The notes beneath the pieces are model-generated. The model made no database searches and had not been told where the DNA came from. It saw nothing but the letters and a program-made list of their open reading frames with translations. The position numbers and the translations under genes were made by a program. From NCBI GenBank assembly GCA_963678565.1, contig OY782875.1, positions 992,001 to 1,056,000 of the forward strand: 64,000 nt of DNA, given 5' to 3'. This DNA is from SKHV01 sp963678565 (GTDB lineage Bacteria; Bacteroidota; Bacteroidia; Bacteroidales; Prolixibacteraceae). Below are positions 1 through 8,183 of the stretch, piece after piece. The number at the start of each line of letters is the position of its first letter. Positions within the stretch are counted from its first letter, which is position 1.

Positions 1-355
1 ATTAGCCCTGCAAAAGGTAAATAATATAGTACATCCCGAAGTTCGACAGCATTTTGCAATATGGGCCGAACAACAAGACGCCCTGTATGTTGTTCAGGAA
101 TCGGCAATTTTGTTTGAGAGTAATTTGAGTAATCTGTTTGACAAAGTTATTACGGTTACAGCCCCATTAGCAATGAAAATTGATCGGGTGGTTAAGCGCG
201 ATGGAGTGAAAAAAGAAAAAGTTATTGAGCGGATCAATAATCAAATAAGTGATTCTGAGAAAATTTTGAAATCAGATTTTGTAATAAATGCGGATGGCGC
301 GCGACCAATTGAATCACAACTATTTGAAATACACAAAAAAATATTGAATTTATAA
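1..355 (+). CDS. coaE: Dephospho-CoA kinase, C-terminal part (5'-truncated by window edge)
   Basis: The reading frame is open from base 2 to a stop at 353-355, so the gene begins outside the window. The visible residues match the C-terminal two thirds of dephospho-CoA kinase: a NNIVHPEV segment early on, then FESNLSNLFDKVITVTAP, then a lid-like stretch with RVVKRDGV, and DFVINADG near the end. The enzyme phosphorylates the ribose 3'-hydroxyl of dephospho-CoA, the last step of CoA synthesis in the cytoplasm. The P-loop lies outside the window. The stop is one base before the next ATG, so it is probably co-transcribed with the TerB-DnaJ gene. Confidence 0.88.
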   Translation, partial: LALQKVNNIVHPEVRQHFAIWAEQQDALYVVQESAILFESNLSNLFDKVITVTAPLAMKIDRVVKRDGVKKEKVIERINNQISDSEKILKSDFVINADGARPIESQLFEIHKKILNL

Positions 356-356
356 T

Positions 357-1145
357 ATGGCAAAATTTGGAAAATGGATAGGTGCCGGCTTAGGCGCATT
401 GTCAGGTGGACCAATTGGTGCAATAATTGGTTTTGTAATAGGCTCGGCAATTGATGGACCTGGAACAAGAGGAAATCGAAGCTCATCTGATCCTTATCGC
501 ACAACTGGCGGATATCAAAGTAGTGATCCCTATCAACAAGCACGAAGCAGAACACGACGTCCAACACAAGGCGGATATGCTGCCAGCTTACTTGTATTGG
601 TGGCAGCAGTAATGAAAGCAGACGGTAAAACATTAAAATCGGAATTGAATTTTGTAAAAGAGTTTTTGGTTAAAAACTTTGGATTGGAATCAGCCAATGA
701 GGCGTTGGTAATGCTTCGCGATATTCTTCAACAAGAAATTCCGGTAGACGATGTTAGTCGCCAAATAGCAATGAATATGGATTATTCATCGCGTTTGCAA
801 TTAATGCATTTATTGTTTGGCGTTGCACAGGCCGATGGCGAAGTACACGATTTGGAATTAAAAATGATTTCTAAAATTGGAATCAATATGGGAATTAAAA
901 CTCCCGATTATGAATCCATCAAATCGATGTTTATTAAAAATGTTGATGCTGCTTATAAAATTTTAGAAATTAACTCTGATGCTTCTGATGAAGAAGTAAA
1001 AAAAGCATATCGTAAAATGGCCATGAAGTATCATCCAGATAAGGTGAGTTATTTGGGCGATGACTTTCAAAAATCAGCTAAAGAGAAGTTTCAAAAGGTT
1101 AATGAAGCTTATGAAGAGATTAAGAAAAAGAGAAAAATTGCATAG
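357..1145 (+). CDS. TerB-DnaJ domain protein (DjlA-like co-chaperone)
   Basis: The 262-residue protein starts with a Gly/Ala/Ile-rich stretch (about residues 8-32) that could insert in or associate with the membrane. A polar Ser/Arg/Gln-rich linker follows to about residue 73. A TerB-like helical domain (about 75-185) has the paired VMKADG and AQADGEV acidic motifs. A C-terminal J-domain (about 197-262) contains the HPD tripeptide in YHPDK. This order matches DjlA-type co-chaperones, which stimulate DnaK through the J-domain. The client is unknown. It sits directly after coaE and is followed by a strong terminator. Confidence 0.85.
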   Translation: MAKFGKWIGAGLGALSGGPIGAIIGFVIGSAIDGPGTRGNRSSSDPYRTTGGYQSSDPYQQARSRTRRPTQGGYAASLLVLVAAVMKADGKTLKSELNFVKEFLVKNFGLESANEALVMLRDILQQEIPVDDVSRQIAMNMDYSSRLQLMHLLFGVAQADGEVHDLELKMISKIGINMGIKTPDYESIKSMFIKNVDAAYKILEINSDASDEEVKKAYRKMAMKYHPDKVSYLGDDFQKSAKEKFQKVNEAYEEIKKKRKIA

Positions 1146-1172
1146 AAAAAAAGCCCATACAGGGCTTTTTTT
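1146..1172. terminator. Bidirectional rho-independent terminator
   Basis: An 11-bp perfect stem (AAAAAAAGCCC at 1146-1156 with GGGCTTTTTTT at 1162-1172) and a 5-base loop lie between convergent genes. U-tracts are present in both directions, so it can end both the coaE-dnaJ-like transcript and the DUF3276 transcript. Confidence 0.85.
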
Positions 1173-1539
1173 ATTTTGTTAAATCTTCAAATTCAATATC
1201 GGCATAGCTTGGTTGCATTTCAGCTGATTCTTGTTCTTCGGTATTTGGTTGTTTCGTTTTAATAAAATCGATAATGTCGATTAGTGCATCGCTAAATTTG
1301 TCAAAATCTTCTTTGTATAAAAAAAGTTTGTGTTTTTCGTAATGAACCCTTCCTGAGTTGTCGGTTCTTTTTTTGCTTTCAGTAATGGTAAAATAATACT
1401 CATCACTTCTGGTTGATTTTACGTCAAAAAAATATGTCCTTTTTCCAGCACGTACTACTTTCGAGTACACCTCTTCTCTGAATCTACTACCTTCAATGTT
1501 TTTTTCTGTAGCTGATTCTTGTTCGTTAAAGTCAGTCAT
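1171..1539 (-). CDS. DUF3276 / PUR-alpha-like nucleic-acid-binding protein
   Basis: This 122-residue protein has the central signature of the Bacteroidota DUF3276 (PUR-alpha-like) family: EEVYSKVVRAGKRTYFFDVK, then DEYYFTITESKKR and KHKLFLYKEDFDKF. Members have the PUR fold, which binds single-stranded DNA or RNA; the role in Bacteroidota is not settled. The N-terminal ~18 residues and the Glu-rich C-terminal tail are polar and probably disordered. It is a single-gene transcript with its own -7 box and a shared terminator downstream. Confidence 0.85.
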   Translation of the reverse strand: MTDFNEQESATEKNIEGSRFREEVYSKVVRAGKRTYFFDVKSTRSDEYYFTITESKKRTDNSGRVHYEKHKLFLYKEDFDKFSDALIDIIDFIKTKQPNTEEQESAEMQPSYADIEFEDLTK

Positions 1540-1565
1540 TTATTAGTTAGTTTTGGTTCTCTACT

Positions 1566-1573
1566 CAAAGATA
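1566..1573 (-). promoter_or_regulatory. Candidate -7 box for the DUF3276 gene
   Basis: On the minus strand this reads TATCTTTG, an exact match to the Bacteroidota sigma-ABfr -7 consensus TAnnTTTG, 26 bases before the start codon. A clear -33 TTTG at the expected distance was not seen. Confidence 0.4.
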
Positions 1574-1618
1574 TTAAAATTATATACATAAATCTAGAAT
1601 GATGTTTCACAAAATAAA

Positions 1619-1651
1619 AAAACCTTCTAACAGTAATTGTTAGAAGGTTTT
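1619..1651 (-). terminator. Rho-independent terminator of ffh-folD
   Basis: A 14-bp perfect stem (1619-1632 with 1638-1651) and 5-base loop sit 20 bases past the folD stop. On the minus strand the stem ends in a U-run. Confidence 0.85.
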
Positions 1652-1670
1652 CTATATGATTTTGAAATAC

Positions 1671-2549
1671 TTAATTGTATATTTCTTGTTTTGCGGCCAG
1701 TAATGTATTGTGAAGTAAGGAGACCCTTGTCATTGGACCAACTCCTCCAGGTACTGGCGTAATGAAAGCACATTTATCTGCTACCTCATTGTATAAAACA
1801 TCACCTTTTAAGCGAAAACCCGATTTGGTTTCAGTTGAAGGAACCCGTGTAGTACCAACGTCGATAACAACTGCTCCTTCTTTTACCATATCCTTTGTAA
1901 CAAAGCCAGGAGAGCCAATCGCTGCAATTAAGATGTCGGCATTGGCACAAACTTCTTTTAAGTTTTTGGTGCGACTGTGTGCTACGGTAACGGTTGTGTT
2001 CATTTCTTTTTGCGACATTAAAACACTCATTGGTCTTCCAACAATGTTACTACGGCCAATTACAACACAATTTTTACCATTGGTTTCAATGTTGTAACGC
2101 TTTAATAATTGTACAATTCCAAATGGTGTTGCAGATACAAAAGCAGGCAAGCCGATTACCATTCGCCCAACATTTTCTGGGTGGAATCCATCTACATCTT
2201 TCTTCGCATCGATGGCTTCAATAATTTTTTGTTCAGAAATGTGTTTTGGTAATGGAAGCTGAACGATAAATCCATCCACATCAGGATCATTGTTCAACTC
2301 ATCAACTTTGGCAAGTAACTCTTCTTCGGTTACATCGTCTTCATAACGGTGAAGCGACGATTTGAAACCAACCGACTCACAATCTTTAATTTTATAGGCA
2401 ACGTATGTTTCGCTACCTCCATCATGACCAACCAATATTGCAGACAAATGTGGTTGTTTTCCACCTTGTTCGATAAATACTTTTACCTTTTCTGCAATTT
2501 CAGATTTGATATCTGTCGCTACTTTTTTTCCGTCTATTATTGTTGTCAT
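1671..2549 (-). CDS. folD: Bifunctional methylenetetrahydrofolate dehydrogenase / cyclohydrolase
   Basis: At 292 residues this is the usual FolD length. Visible motifs are YVAYKIKDCESVG with the catalytic Lys, the folate-binding VQLPLPKH, the NADP-binding VVIGRSNIVGRPM loop, and PVPGGVGPMT near the end. The enzyme interconverts 5,10-methylene-, methenyl- and 10-formyl-tetrahydrofolate in the cytoplasm, feeding purine and formyl-Met synthesis. It lies 11 bases after ffh and the two form an operon closed by the terminator at 1619-1651. Confidence 0.96.
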   Translation of the reverse strand: MTTIIDGKKVATDIKSEIAEKVKVFIEQGGKQPHLSAILVGHDGGSETYVAYKIKDCESVGFKSSLHRYEDDVTEEELLAKVDELNNDPDVDGFIVQLPLPKHISEQKIIEAIDAKKDVDGFHPENVGRMVIGLPAFVSATPFGIVQLLKRYNIETNGKNCVVIGRSNIVGRPMSVLMSQKEMNTTVTVAHSRTKNLKEVCANADILIAAIGSPGFVTKDMVKEGAVVIDVGTTRVPSTETKSGFRLKGDVLYNEVADKCAFITPVPGGVGPMTRVSLLHNTLLAAKQEIYN

Positions 2550-2560
2550 CGAGGTGTATT

Positions 2561-3886
2561 TTATTTTCTGAATCCGCGCATTCCGCCACCCACTTTTTTA
2601 CCTTGGGCAACCATTTTCATCATTTTTCTGGTTTCGGTAAATTGTTTTAAAAGTCGGTTTACTTCTTGAACCGAAGTTCCTGAACCAGTTGCAATTCTTT
2701 TACGGCGTGTACCACTTAAAAGCGATGGATTTTCTCTTTCAACCGGAGTCATCGAATAAATAATTGCTTCAATATGTTTAAACGCGTCGTCATCAATATC
2801 AACATTCTTTAATGCTTTTCCCATTCCCGGAATCATTCCTGCTAAATCTTTTAGGTTCCCCATTTTTTTAACCTGATTGATTTGAGAAAGGAAATCGTTG
2901 AAATTGAATTGATCTTTTGCTAATTTCTTTTGAATTTTTTTGGCTTCGTCGGCATCAAATTGCTCTTGGGCTTTTTCAACCAGCGAAACAACGTCACCCA
3001 TACCTAAAATACGGTCGGCCATACGTTTTGGATGGAACACATCTAAGGCATCCATTTTTTCGCCTGTACCAACAAACTTGATTGGTTTGTTTACCACAGT
3101 TCTGATTGAAAGGGCTGCACCGCCTCTTGTATCACCATCGAGTTTGGTAAGCACAACACCATCAAAATCTAAGCGATCGTTAAATTCTTTTGCGGTGTTA
3201 ACAGCATCTTGACCAGTCATTGAGTCGACCACAAATAATATCTCTGTTGGCTTAACTGCTTTTTTAATTGCAGTTATCTCTTTCATCATTGCCTCATCAA
3301 CTGCTAGTCGACCCGCGGTATCGATAATCACTATATCATTGCCTTGTTTTTTAGCCAATGAAATCGCATCCTGAGCCAGTTTAACAGGATTATTATTTCC
3401 TTCCTCGGTATATACAGGAATTGAAATTTGTTCTCCAAGAACTTTCAATTGTTCTATCGCTGCCGGACGATAAACGTCACCAGCAACTAACAATGGGTTC
3501 TTTTTACGCTTTTCTTTTAAAAGTTTAGAAAGTTTTCCTGTAAAAGTTGTTTTACCAGAACCTTGTAGTCCTGCGATTAATATAATGGCCGGATTTCCTT
3601 CTATATTAACATCGGTGCTGGTTGATCCCATCAGCTCGGTAAGCTCGTCGTGAACAAGTTTTACCATCATCTGACCCGGGTTTACCGCTTTAATCACTTC
3701 CTGTCCAAGCGCTTGCTCTTTTACAGTATCGGTGAATTTTTTTGCGATTTTAAAGTTCACATCGGCATCCAATAATGCACGGCGAACTTCTTTTAAGGTC
3801 TCAGCTATATTTATTTCGGTAATTTTACCTTGTCCCTTTAATAGCTTAAAGGATTTCTCCAGTTTATCCGTAAGATTATCAAACAT
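2561..3886 (-). CDS. ffh: Signal recognition particle protein Ffh
   Basis: The 441-residue protein has the N-terminal helical bundle, then the SRP GTPase domain with GLQGSGKTTFTGKL (P-loop), DTAGRLA and TKLDGDTRGG, and a C-terminal M domain from about residue 300 with the RNA-binding segment SGTRRKRIATGSGTS. It binds 4.5S RNA and the signal sequences of nascent membrane proteins and hands them to FtsY. A candidate promoter lies upstream, and folD follows after 11 bases. Confidence 0.97.
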   Translation of the reverse strand: MFDNLTDKLEKSFKLLKGQGKITEINIAETLKEVRRALLDADVNFKIAKKFTDTVKEQALGQEVIKAVNPGQMMVKLVHDELTELMGSTSTDVNIEGNPAIILIAGLQGSGKTTFTGKLSKLLKEKRKKNPLLVAGDVYRPAAIEQLKVLGEQISIPVYTEEGNNNPVKLAQDAISLAKKQGNDIVIIDTAGRLAVDEAMMKEITAIKKAVKPTEILFVVDSMTGQDAVNTAKEFNDRLDFDGVVLTKLDGDTRGGAALSIRTVVNKPIKFVGTGEKMDALDVFHPKRMADRILGMGDVVSLVEKAQEQFDADEAKKIQKKLAKDQFNFNDFLSQINQVKKMGNLKDLAGMIPGMGKALKNVDIDDDAFKHIEAIIYSMTPVERENPSLLSGTRRKRIATGSGTSVQEVNRLLKQFTETRKMMKMVAQGKKVGGGMRGFRK

Positions 3887-3917
3887 GTTCTATTAAGCTT
3901 TTTTTATTCAAGTGCTG

Positions 3918-3925
3918 CAAAAATA
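3918..3925 (-). promoter_or_regulatory. Candidate -7 box for ffh-folD
   Basis: The minus strand reads TATTTTTG, matching TAnnTTTG, 31 bases before the ffh start. No convincing -33 element was found. Confidence 0.35.
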
Positions 3926-4063
3926 TAAAAATAAGTGAAGCATTCATTGCCTTAAAAACAAAGAACTTAAGAAAAATTATAAAAAAAATCAAAATAGGGG
4001 GTAACCTTTTTGAATGTATTGGAATTAATAAGTGTACGGGGTATTACCAGTACAGTAATTTTG

Positions 4064-4176
4064 AACCCTTTGTATATTTACACATATAATCTAAAATCCT
4101 TATTAGATTAGAATTTATTTACCCTTTTCATTATCGCGAAAGCGACAAAGGAGGTGCCCCACACCTCCTTTTTTTA
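4064..4176 (+). ncRNA. Candidate small RNA ending in an intrinsic terminator
   Basis: A strong plus-strand terminator at 4147-4175 (stem AAAGGAGGTG / CACCTCCTTT plus seven U) has no plus-strand gene before it; ffh and the porin-like gene are both on the minus strand. A TAATTTTG box at 4056-4063 could start a transcript near 4070. Inside are two short hairpins: AATCTAA / TTAGATT near 4088-4111 and TCGC GAA AGCGA near 4134-4145. No ORF of useful length is present. Both the promoter and the 5' end are guesses. The rest of the 294-base gap (3887-4180) is AT-rich and shows nothing else. Confidence 0.3.
4147..4175 (+). terminator. Plus-strand intrinsic terminator containing an anti-Shine-Dalgarno sequence
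   Basis: A 10-bp perfect stem (4147-4156 with 4162-4171), a 5-base loop and a U-run (4169-4175) follow the plus strand. On the minus strand there is only a short U-tract, so it poorly fits the porin-like gene that ends at 4181. The right arm CACCTCCTTT equals the 3' tail of bacterial 16S rRNA. Confidence 0.65.
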
Positions 4177-4180
4177 TGTT

Positions 4181-4906
4181 TTATAATTTGTAAACCAAAC
4201 CAAAACTAGTTTGTAGTGCTTTAATCGGAATAGTAATTTCTGATTCACTTACAATTTCATCAATTATTCCGCTAGTACTATTGATTGTATAAGCGTTCTG
4301 ATCATATTGAGTTGAAGAATTAAAATACCCAATTGCAACACTAAATGAAATGTTATTGTTGGCTTTAAACAATGCACCAATTTCTCCATAAACCGGAATA
4401 GACAAGTTGTAATCGGATGTGGTTTCTATAATAAAATTTCTATTTGTTTCCTCATTTATAGCGGTACTATTTAAATCAGGAGTTTGGTGGTAACTCATAC
4501 CTGAATAGGCTGCTGCGGTTATGTAAAACTTTTGGATTACGATCGGGTAGCGGTATTTGAGCCCAATCATTGGAGCAGCCCATAACCAATTGTTGATGTC
4601 GTAGCGAACAACATCGCTCATAAAGTCGGGATATGTTGAATTCAAATGACCTTGGTATTTTACATGATCTAATCCAGCATTGGCAAACATAAATTTACCT
4701 GATAACGAAAAAAGATCGAACAATGGATAATTTGCAGTAATTTGTAGGTTAAACCCCGATTGTGCATAACCTTGCTCGGTAAAAGAACTTATGGGATGAA
4801 CTGATCCCATTGATATTGTAAGGTCAATTTCTTTTTGGGCATTTAATTGTACTGATGAAAAAAATAGCGCAATTACAAATATTGATTTTATCACTTGTTT
4901 TATCAT
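4181..4906 (-). CDS. Outer-membrane beta-barrel protein of unknown function
   Basis: The 241-residue protein begins with a signal peptide (about residues 1-23, cut after LNAQ). The mature part alternates hydrophobic and polar residues, with aromatic-rich strands such as FSLSGKFMFANAGL, MIGLKYRYPIV and TSFGLVYKL at the C-terminus. This fits an 8-10 strand barrel of the OprF/PorT-like type. It is monocistronic. No ligand or partner can be named from the sequence. Confidence 0.65.
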   Translation of the reverse strand: MIKQVIKSIFVIALFFSSVQLNAQKEIDLTISMGSVHPISSFTEQGYAQSGFNLQITANYPLFDLFSLSGKFMFANAGLDHVKYQGHLNSTYPDFMSDVVRYDINNWLWAAPMIGLKYRYPIVIQKFYITAAAYSGMSYHQTPDLNSTAINEETNRNFIIETTSDYNLSIPVYGEIGALFKANNNISFSVAIGYFNSSTQYDQNAYTINSTSGIIDEIVSESEITIPIKALQTSFGLVYKL

Positions 4907-5081
4907 ATTCTATTGATTAAGTTTTATATGTAAAGATAACGTCATTGGCAATTTAATATTCCATAAATGATACAAATGTTCTAAATGGACAAAAAAAATG
5001 AAGCTTTAACAAGACTTTAACAATAAAAATACTTGCGAATTATTAACTTTAAGCAAACTTTGTAATCAAATTATTTAAGCA

Positions 5082-5522
5082 TTGAGTAAACTGTTTGTAA
5101 ATATAATCTCAATTTGGATGGTTTCGCTGCTTGTGTTTTCTACAATCGGTGTAAATGTAATTTCTGCATTCTGTGGTGGTTGCAATGAGCAGCACTCTGA
5201 GATTGCATACAGTAATGTAGAAAATTTAGATTGTGATTGTTGTGAGACAGAGGCAGCAAAACCTAGTTGCTGTGCTAAATCCGAAACTCAGAATCATCTC
5301 GAACATGAATCAGAGGCTTCGTATTTGAAGTTAGATGTTTTGTCGAGTGAATCAAACAATGAGACTCAATTGCAAGCTGATTCATTCATCATTCTTTTCC
5401 TTTTTAAAGGTTTTACCGAAAATTTGCTTGAGGGTTTTACCCATAAAACCAATTTATTTTCAGAAAAATTAAAGCTTACCGGAAGGTATATTCTTCAGCT
5501 GAATTGTGTGATGCGAAATTGA
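5082..5522 (+). CDS. Small Cys-rich exported protein beside a metal-type TonB receptor
   Basis: The 146-residue protein has an N-terminal hydrophobic segment (about residues 5-30), then a cluster of Cys pairs: FCGGC, CDCCE and SCCAK, mixed with His and Glu. A second hydrophobic stretch (about 103-112) follows. The start is uncertain: TTG at 5082 gives a normal signal peptide with a Lys near the N-terminus, while the next ATG (5118) removes the charged part. Similar short Cys-pair proteins accompany metal-related TonB receptors in Bacteroidota. Binding of a soft metal such as copper is an inference from the Cys pattern and the neighbours. Confidence 0.55.
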   Translation: MSKLFVNIISIWMVSLLVFSTIGVNVISAFCGGCNEQHSEIAYSNVENLDCDCCETEAAKPSCCAKSETQNHLEHESEASYLKLDVLSSESNNETQLQADSFIILFLFKGFTENLLEGFTHKTNLFSEKLKLTGRYILQLNCVMRN

Positions 5523-5572
5523 TTAGAATAAGTGAATTCAATTCATTTATTACTTTTTAATTTTAAATACAC

Positions 5573-7768
5573 ATGAATAAATACATTTTATTTTTATCAA
5601 TATTATGCTTGTCGCTTGTTTCATATGCTGCTGAAAAAGAAGTAAAAGGCACCGTGATCGAAGAAAAAACAAGCGAGCCAATTGTTGGTGCGAATATCTA
5701 TTGGGCAGGAACCAGTATTGGTACAATAACTGACATTAACGGTCAGTTTTCGCTTCATATTCACACCGGTGAGCATACCGAATTGGTTGTTTCATTTGTT
5801 GGTTATCGATCAGATACAATTAAAATCAATGACTTGTCGGACGATTTGTCAATTGTACTATCACCTAGTCTGGAATTGGATGCAGTAACAGTTGCAAAGC
5901 GACGTGCAGGCACCTATTATTCGAGCTTAAGTCCCGTACAATCTCAAAAAGTTACCGGAGCCGAGTTGCAAAAAGCAGCTTGTTGTAACTTATCGGAAAG
6001 TTTCGAAACCAATGCTTCAATCGATGTGGCATATTCCGATGCCGTAACGGGGGCAAAGCAAATTAAAATGATGGGCTTATCGGGGAATTATGTGCAAACC
6101 ATTAATGAAAACATGCCATCAATGCGCGGTATGGCTGCCGTGTTCGGATTAGGTTATACTCCCGGCCCATGGATGGAATCGATTCAAATTTCTAAAGGAA
6201 CTTCTTCAGTTTCGAATGGATATGAAGCTGTAACCGGACAAATTAATGTGGAATATAAGAAACCAAATGGGCAAGAGAAATTGCATTTCAATGCCTATGG
6301 AAATGATGCCGGAAAAATTGAAATCAATTTAAATGCATCAGATGCGTTTAACGATTCGTTATCTACCATGATATTGTTTCATGGTGAGAATTTAGATCGT
6401 GAGATTGATGAGAATGGTGATAATTTTCTAGATATTCCTAAAATTCGTCAGGTTAATTTTATGAATCGATGGAACTATCATACACCAAAAACGCATCGTA
6501 CATTGGATTTGAAAATTCTTGATGAGCAACGTAATACCGGACAACTGGGAGCTGATGTTAATGATCCGTCAACCGGGTATGGAATTCAATTAGCTACAAA
6601 ACGTTATGAAATTGTTGCCAAAAATGGGATCGTTTTTGATAAGCCAGGAACCAGTTTGGGAATTCAAGCCGCGGCTTCGTATCATAATCAAAATTCAATT
6701 TTCGGGTTCAAAGATTATTCAGGAACACAGTATAATGAATATCTAAATTTGATATTCCAAAGTAATTTGGGTACCGATTTGCATTCGTATAAATTGGGAG
6801 CGTCTTTTATGGGCGACCAATTAACGGAAGCATTGGATGATGTTAATTATGAACACTTAGAATTTGTTCCCGGAGTATTTGGTGAATATAATCTCAATAT
6901 GCATGGCTTGTTATCAGTAATTGTTGGAATGCGTGCCGATTACAGCAGCTTACATGGTTTATTTTTTACACCCCGTTTACATGCAAAATTAGATATTTCT
7001 GAGCACATTGTTTTTAGAAGTTCAGTAGGAAAAGGTTATCGTACATCAATTCCGTTAGCGGAAAATAGCTACTTTTTGGCGAGCTCACGCTCGGTAGAAA
7101 TTGCCGACAATCTAGCCCAGGAAGAGGCATTGAATTATGGTGCAAATATATCATTTAAAATTCCGGTTAGTGATCGATTGGTTAATTTGATGTTTGATTA
7201 TTATCGAACTGATTTTCGAAATCAAGTGGTTCGAGATTTAGATAGAGATGCACATAAATTGTATTTATCGAATCTCGATGGAGAATCATTTTCAAATGCA
7301 TTTCAGGTGGAATTGAATGGTGAAATTCTTCCTCGATTTTCAGCCACTTTGGCTTATCGAATCAACGATGTAAAACAAACAACGAATGGAATGCTTCAGG
7401 AAGCTCCTTTGATTAGTAAATCGAAAGGGTTGGTTTCGTTTAGTTACGCAACTCCAATGGAAAAATGGCAATTTGATGTTACTGCTCAAATTAATGGAGG
7501 CGGTCGAATGCCAACACCCGATGCAGAGAATCCTCTTTGGGAAACGATCTTTGATCCGTACAATGTTTTTAATGCTCAAATAACTAAAAATTATAAACGT
7601 TGGAGTTTCTATTTAGGAGGCGAAAACCTTGCAAGTTTTACAATGGATAATCCAATTATTGATGCATCAAATCCATGGGGTAATAATTTTGATGGATCGA
7701 TGATTTGGGGACCAGTTCATGGGCGTAAAGTTTATTTAGGGTTACGCTATACATTTAAAGATTATTAA
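5573..7768 (+). CDS. TonB-dependent receptor, probably for a metal
   Basis: The 731-residue outer-membrane receptor has a signal peptide (1-19), a carboxypeptidase-regulatory-like domain (about 22-105; GTVIEEKTSEPIVGANIYW), a plug domain (about 115-235) with an unusual Cys pair in KAACCNLSESF, and a barrel ending in an aromatic residue (FKDY). It should import a ligand using TonB-ExbBD energy. The Cys pair in the plug, the Cys-rich protein before it and the HMA protein after it suggest copper or another soft metal. It lies 50 bases after the Cys-rich gene and 17 bases before the HMA gene. Confidence 0.85.
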   Translation: MNKYILFLSILCLSLVSYAAEKEVKGTVIEEKTSEPIVGANIYWAGTSIGTITDINGQFSLHIHTGEHTELVVSFVGYRSDTIKINDLSDDLSIVLSPSLELDAVTVAKRRAGTYYSSLSPVQSQKVTGAELQKAACCNLSESFETNASIDVAYSDAVTGAKQIKMMGLSGNYVQTINENMPSMRGMAAVFGLGYTPGPWMESIQISKGTSSVSNGYEAVTGQINVEYKKPNGQEKLHFNAYGNDAGKIEINLNASDAFNDSLSTMILFHGENLDREIDENGDNFLDIPKIRQVNFMNRWNYHTPKTHRTLDLKILDEQRNTGQLGADVNDPSTGYGIQLATKRYEIVAKNGIVFDKPGTSLGIQAAASYHNQNSIFGFKDYSGTQYNEYLNLIFQSNLGTDLHSYKLGASFMGDQLTEALDDVNYEHLEFVPGVFGEYNLNMHGLLSVIVGMRADYSSLHGLFFTPRLHAKLDISEHIVFRSSVGKGYRTSIPLAENSYFLASSRSVEIADNLAQEEALNYGANISFKIPVSDRLVNLMFDYYRTDFRNQVVRDLDRDAHKLYLSNLDGESFSNAFQVELNGEILPRFSATLAYRINDVKQTTNGMLQEAPLISKSKGLVSFSYATPMEKWQFDVTAQINGGGRMPTPDAENPLWETIFDPYNVFNAQITKNYKRWSFYLGGENLASFTMDNPIIDASNPWGNNFDGSMIWGPVHGRKVYLGLRYTFKDY

Positions 7769-7785
7769 ACAAAAAATATAAAAAG

Positions 7786-8142
7786 ATGAAAGCAACAAAA
7801 TTACTTTTCATGCTTGTTTTTAGTTTTTTGGTGATTTCGGTTTCTGCCGATAATGAAAAGAAGAAAAAGAAAGAGAAAAAAACTATAACCTACGATGTTA
7901 ATATGGATTGTCACGATTGTGTGAATAGAATTGAAGCATCAATTCCTTATGAAAAAGGGGTAAAGGGATTAAAAGTTTCCTTTGAGAAAAAAGAGGTAAC
8001 TGTAACTTTCCGTTCTGATAAGAATTCGAGTGATGGAATAAAAAAGGCAATTGCCGATCTTGGTTATGAAACCAAAGTAAAGGGGGATTCAAAAGAGAAG
8101 AAAAAAGTAGAGAAGAAGAAGGAAGAGCATGAACATGAATAG
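7786..8142 (+). CDS. Secreted heavy-metal-associated (HMA) domain protein
   Basis: The 118-residue protein has a signal peptide (1-21), a Lys-rich spacer, then one HMA ferredoxin-like domain (about 34-97). Its metal site is in MDCHDCVNRIE, a CxxC motif as in CopZ and MerP. The tail is Lys/Glu-rich and ends in HEHE, which may add metal ligands. It is probably a periplasmic metal carrier working with the TonB receptor just upstream. The gene ends at a strong shared terminator. Confidence 0.85.
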   Translation: MKATKLLFMLVFSFLVISVSADNEKKKKKEKKTITYDVNMDCHDCVNRIEASIPYEKGVKGLKVSFEKKEVTVTFRSDKNSSDGIKKAIADLGYETKVKGDSKEKKKVEKKKEEHEHE

Positions 8143-8180
8143 TTTAAAAACGCCATTTCATTTGAAATGGCGTTTTTAAA
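8143..8180. terminator. Bidirectional terminator between the metal locus and ackA
   Basis: An 18-base perfect inverted repeat (8143-8160 with 8163-8180, TTTAAAAACGCCATTTCA and its complement) separates convergent genes and gives U-runs in both directions. Confidence 0.9.
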
Positions 8181-8183
8181 TTT

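Noticed and set aside
241..633. Minus-strand open frame opposite coaE and the TerB-DnaJ gene
   Set aside because: No family pattern, and it is fully covered by two well-supported genes on the other strand.
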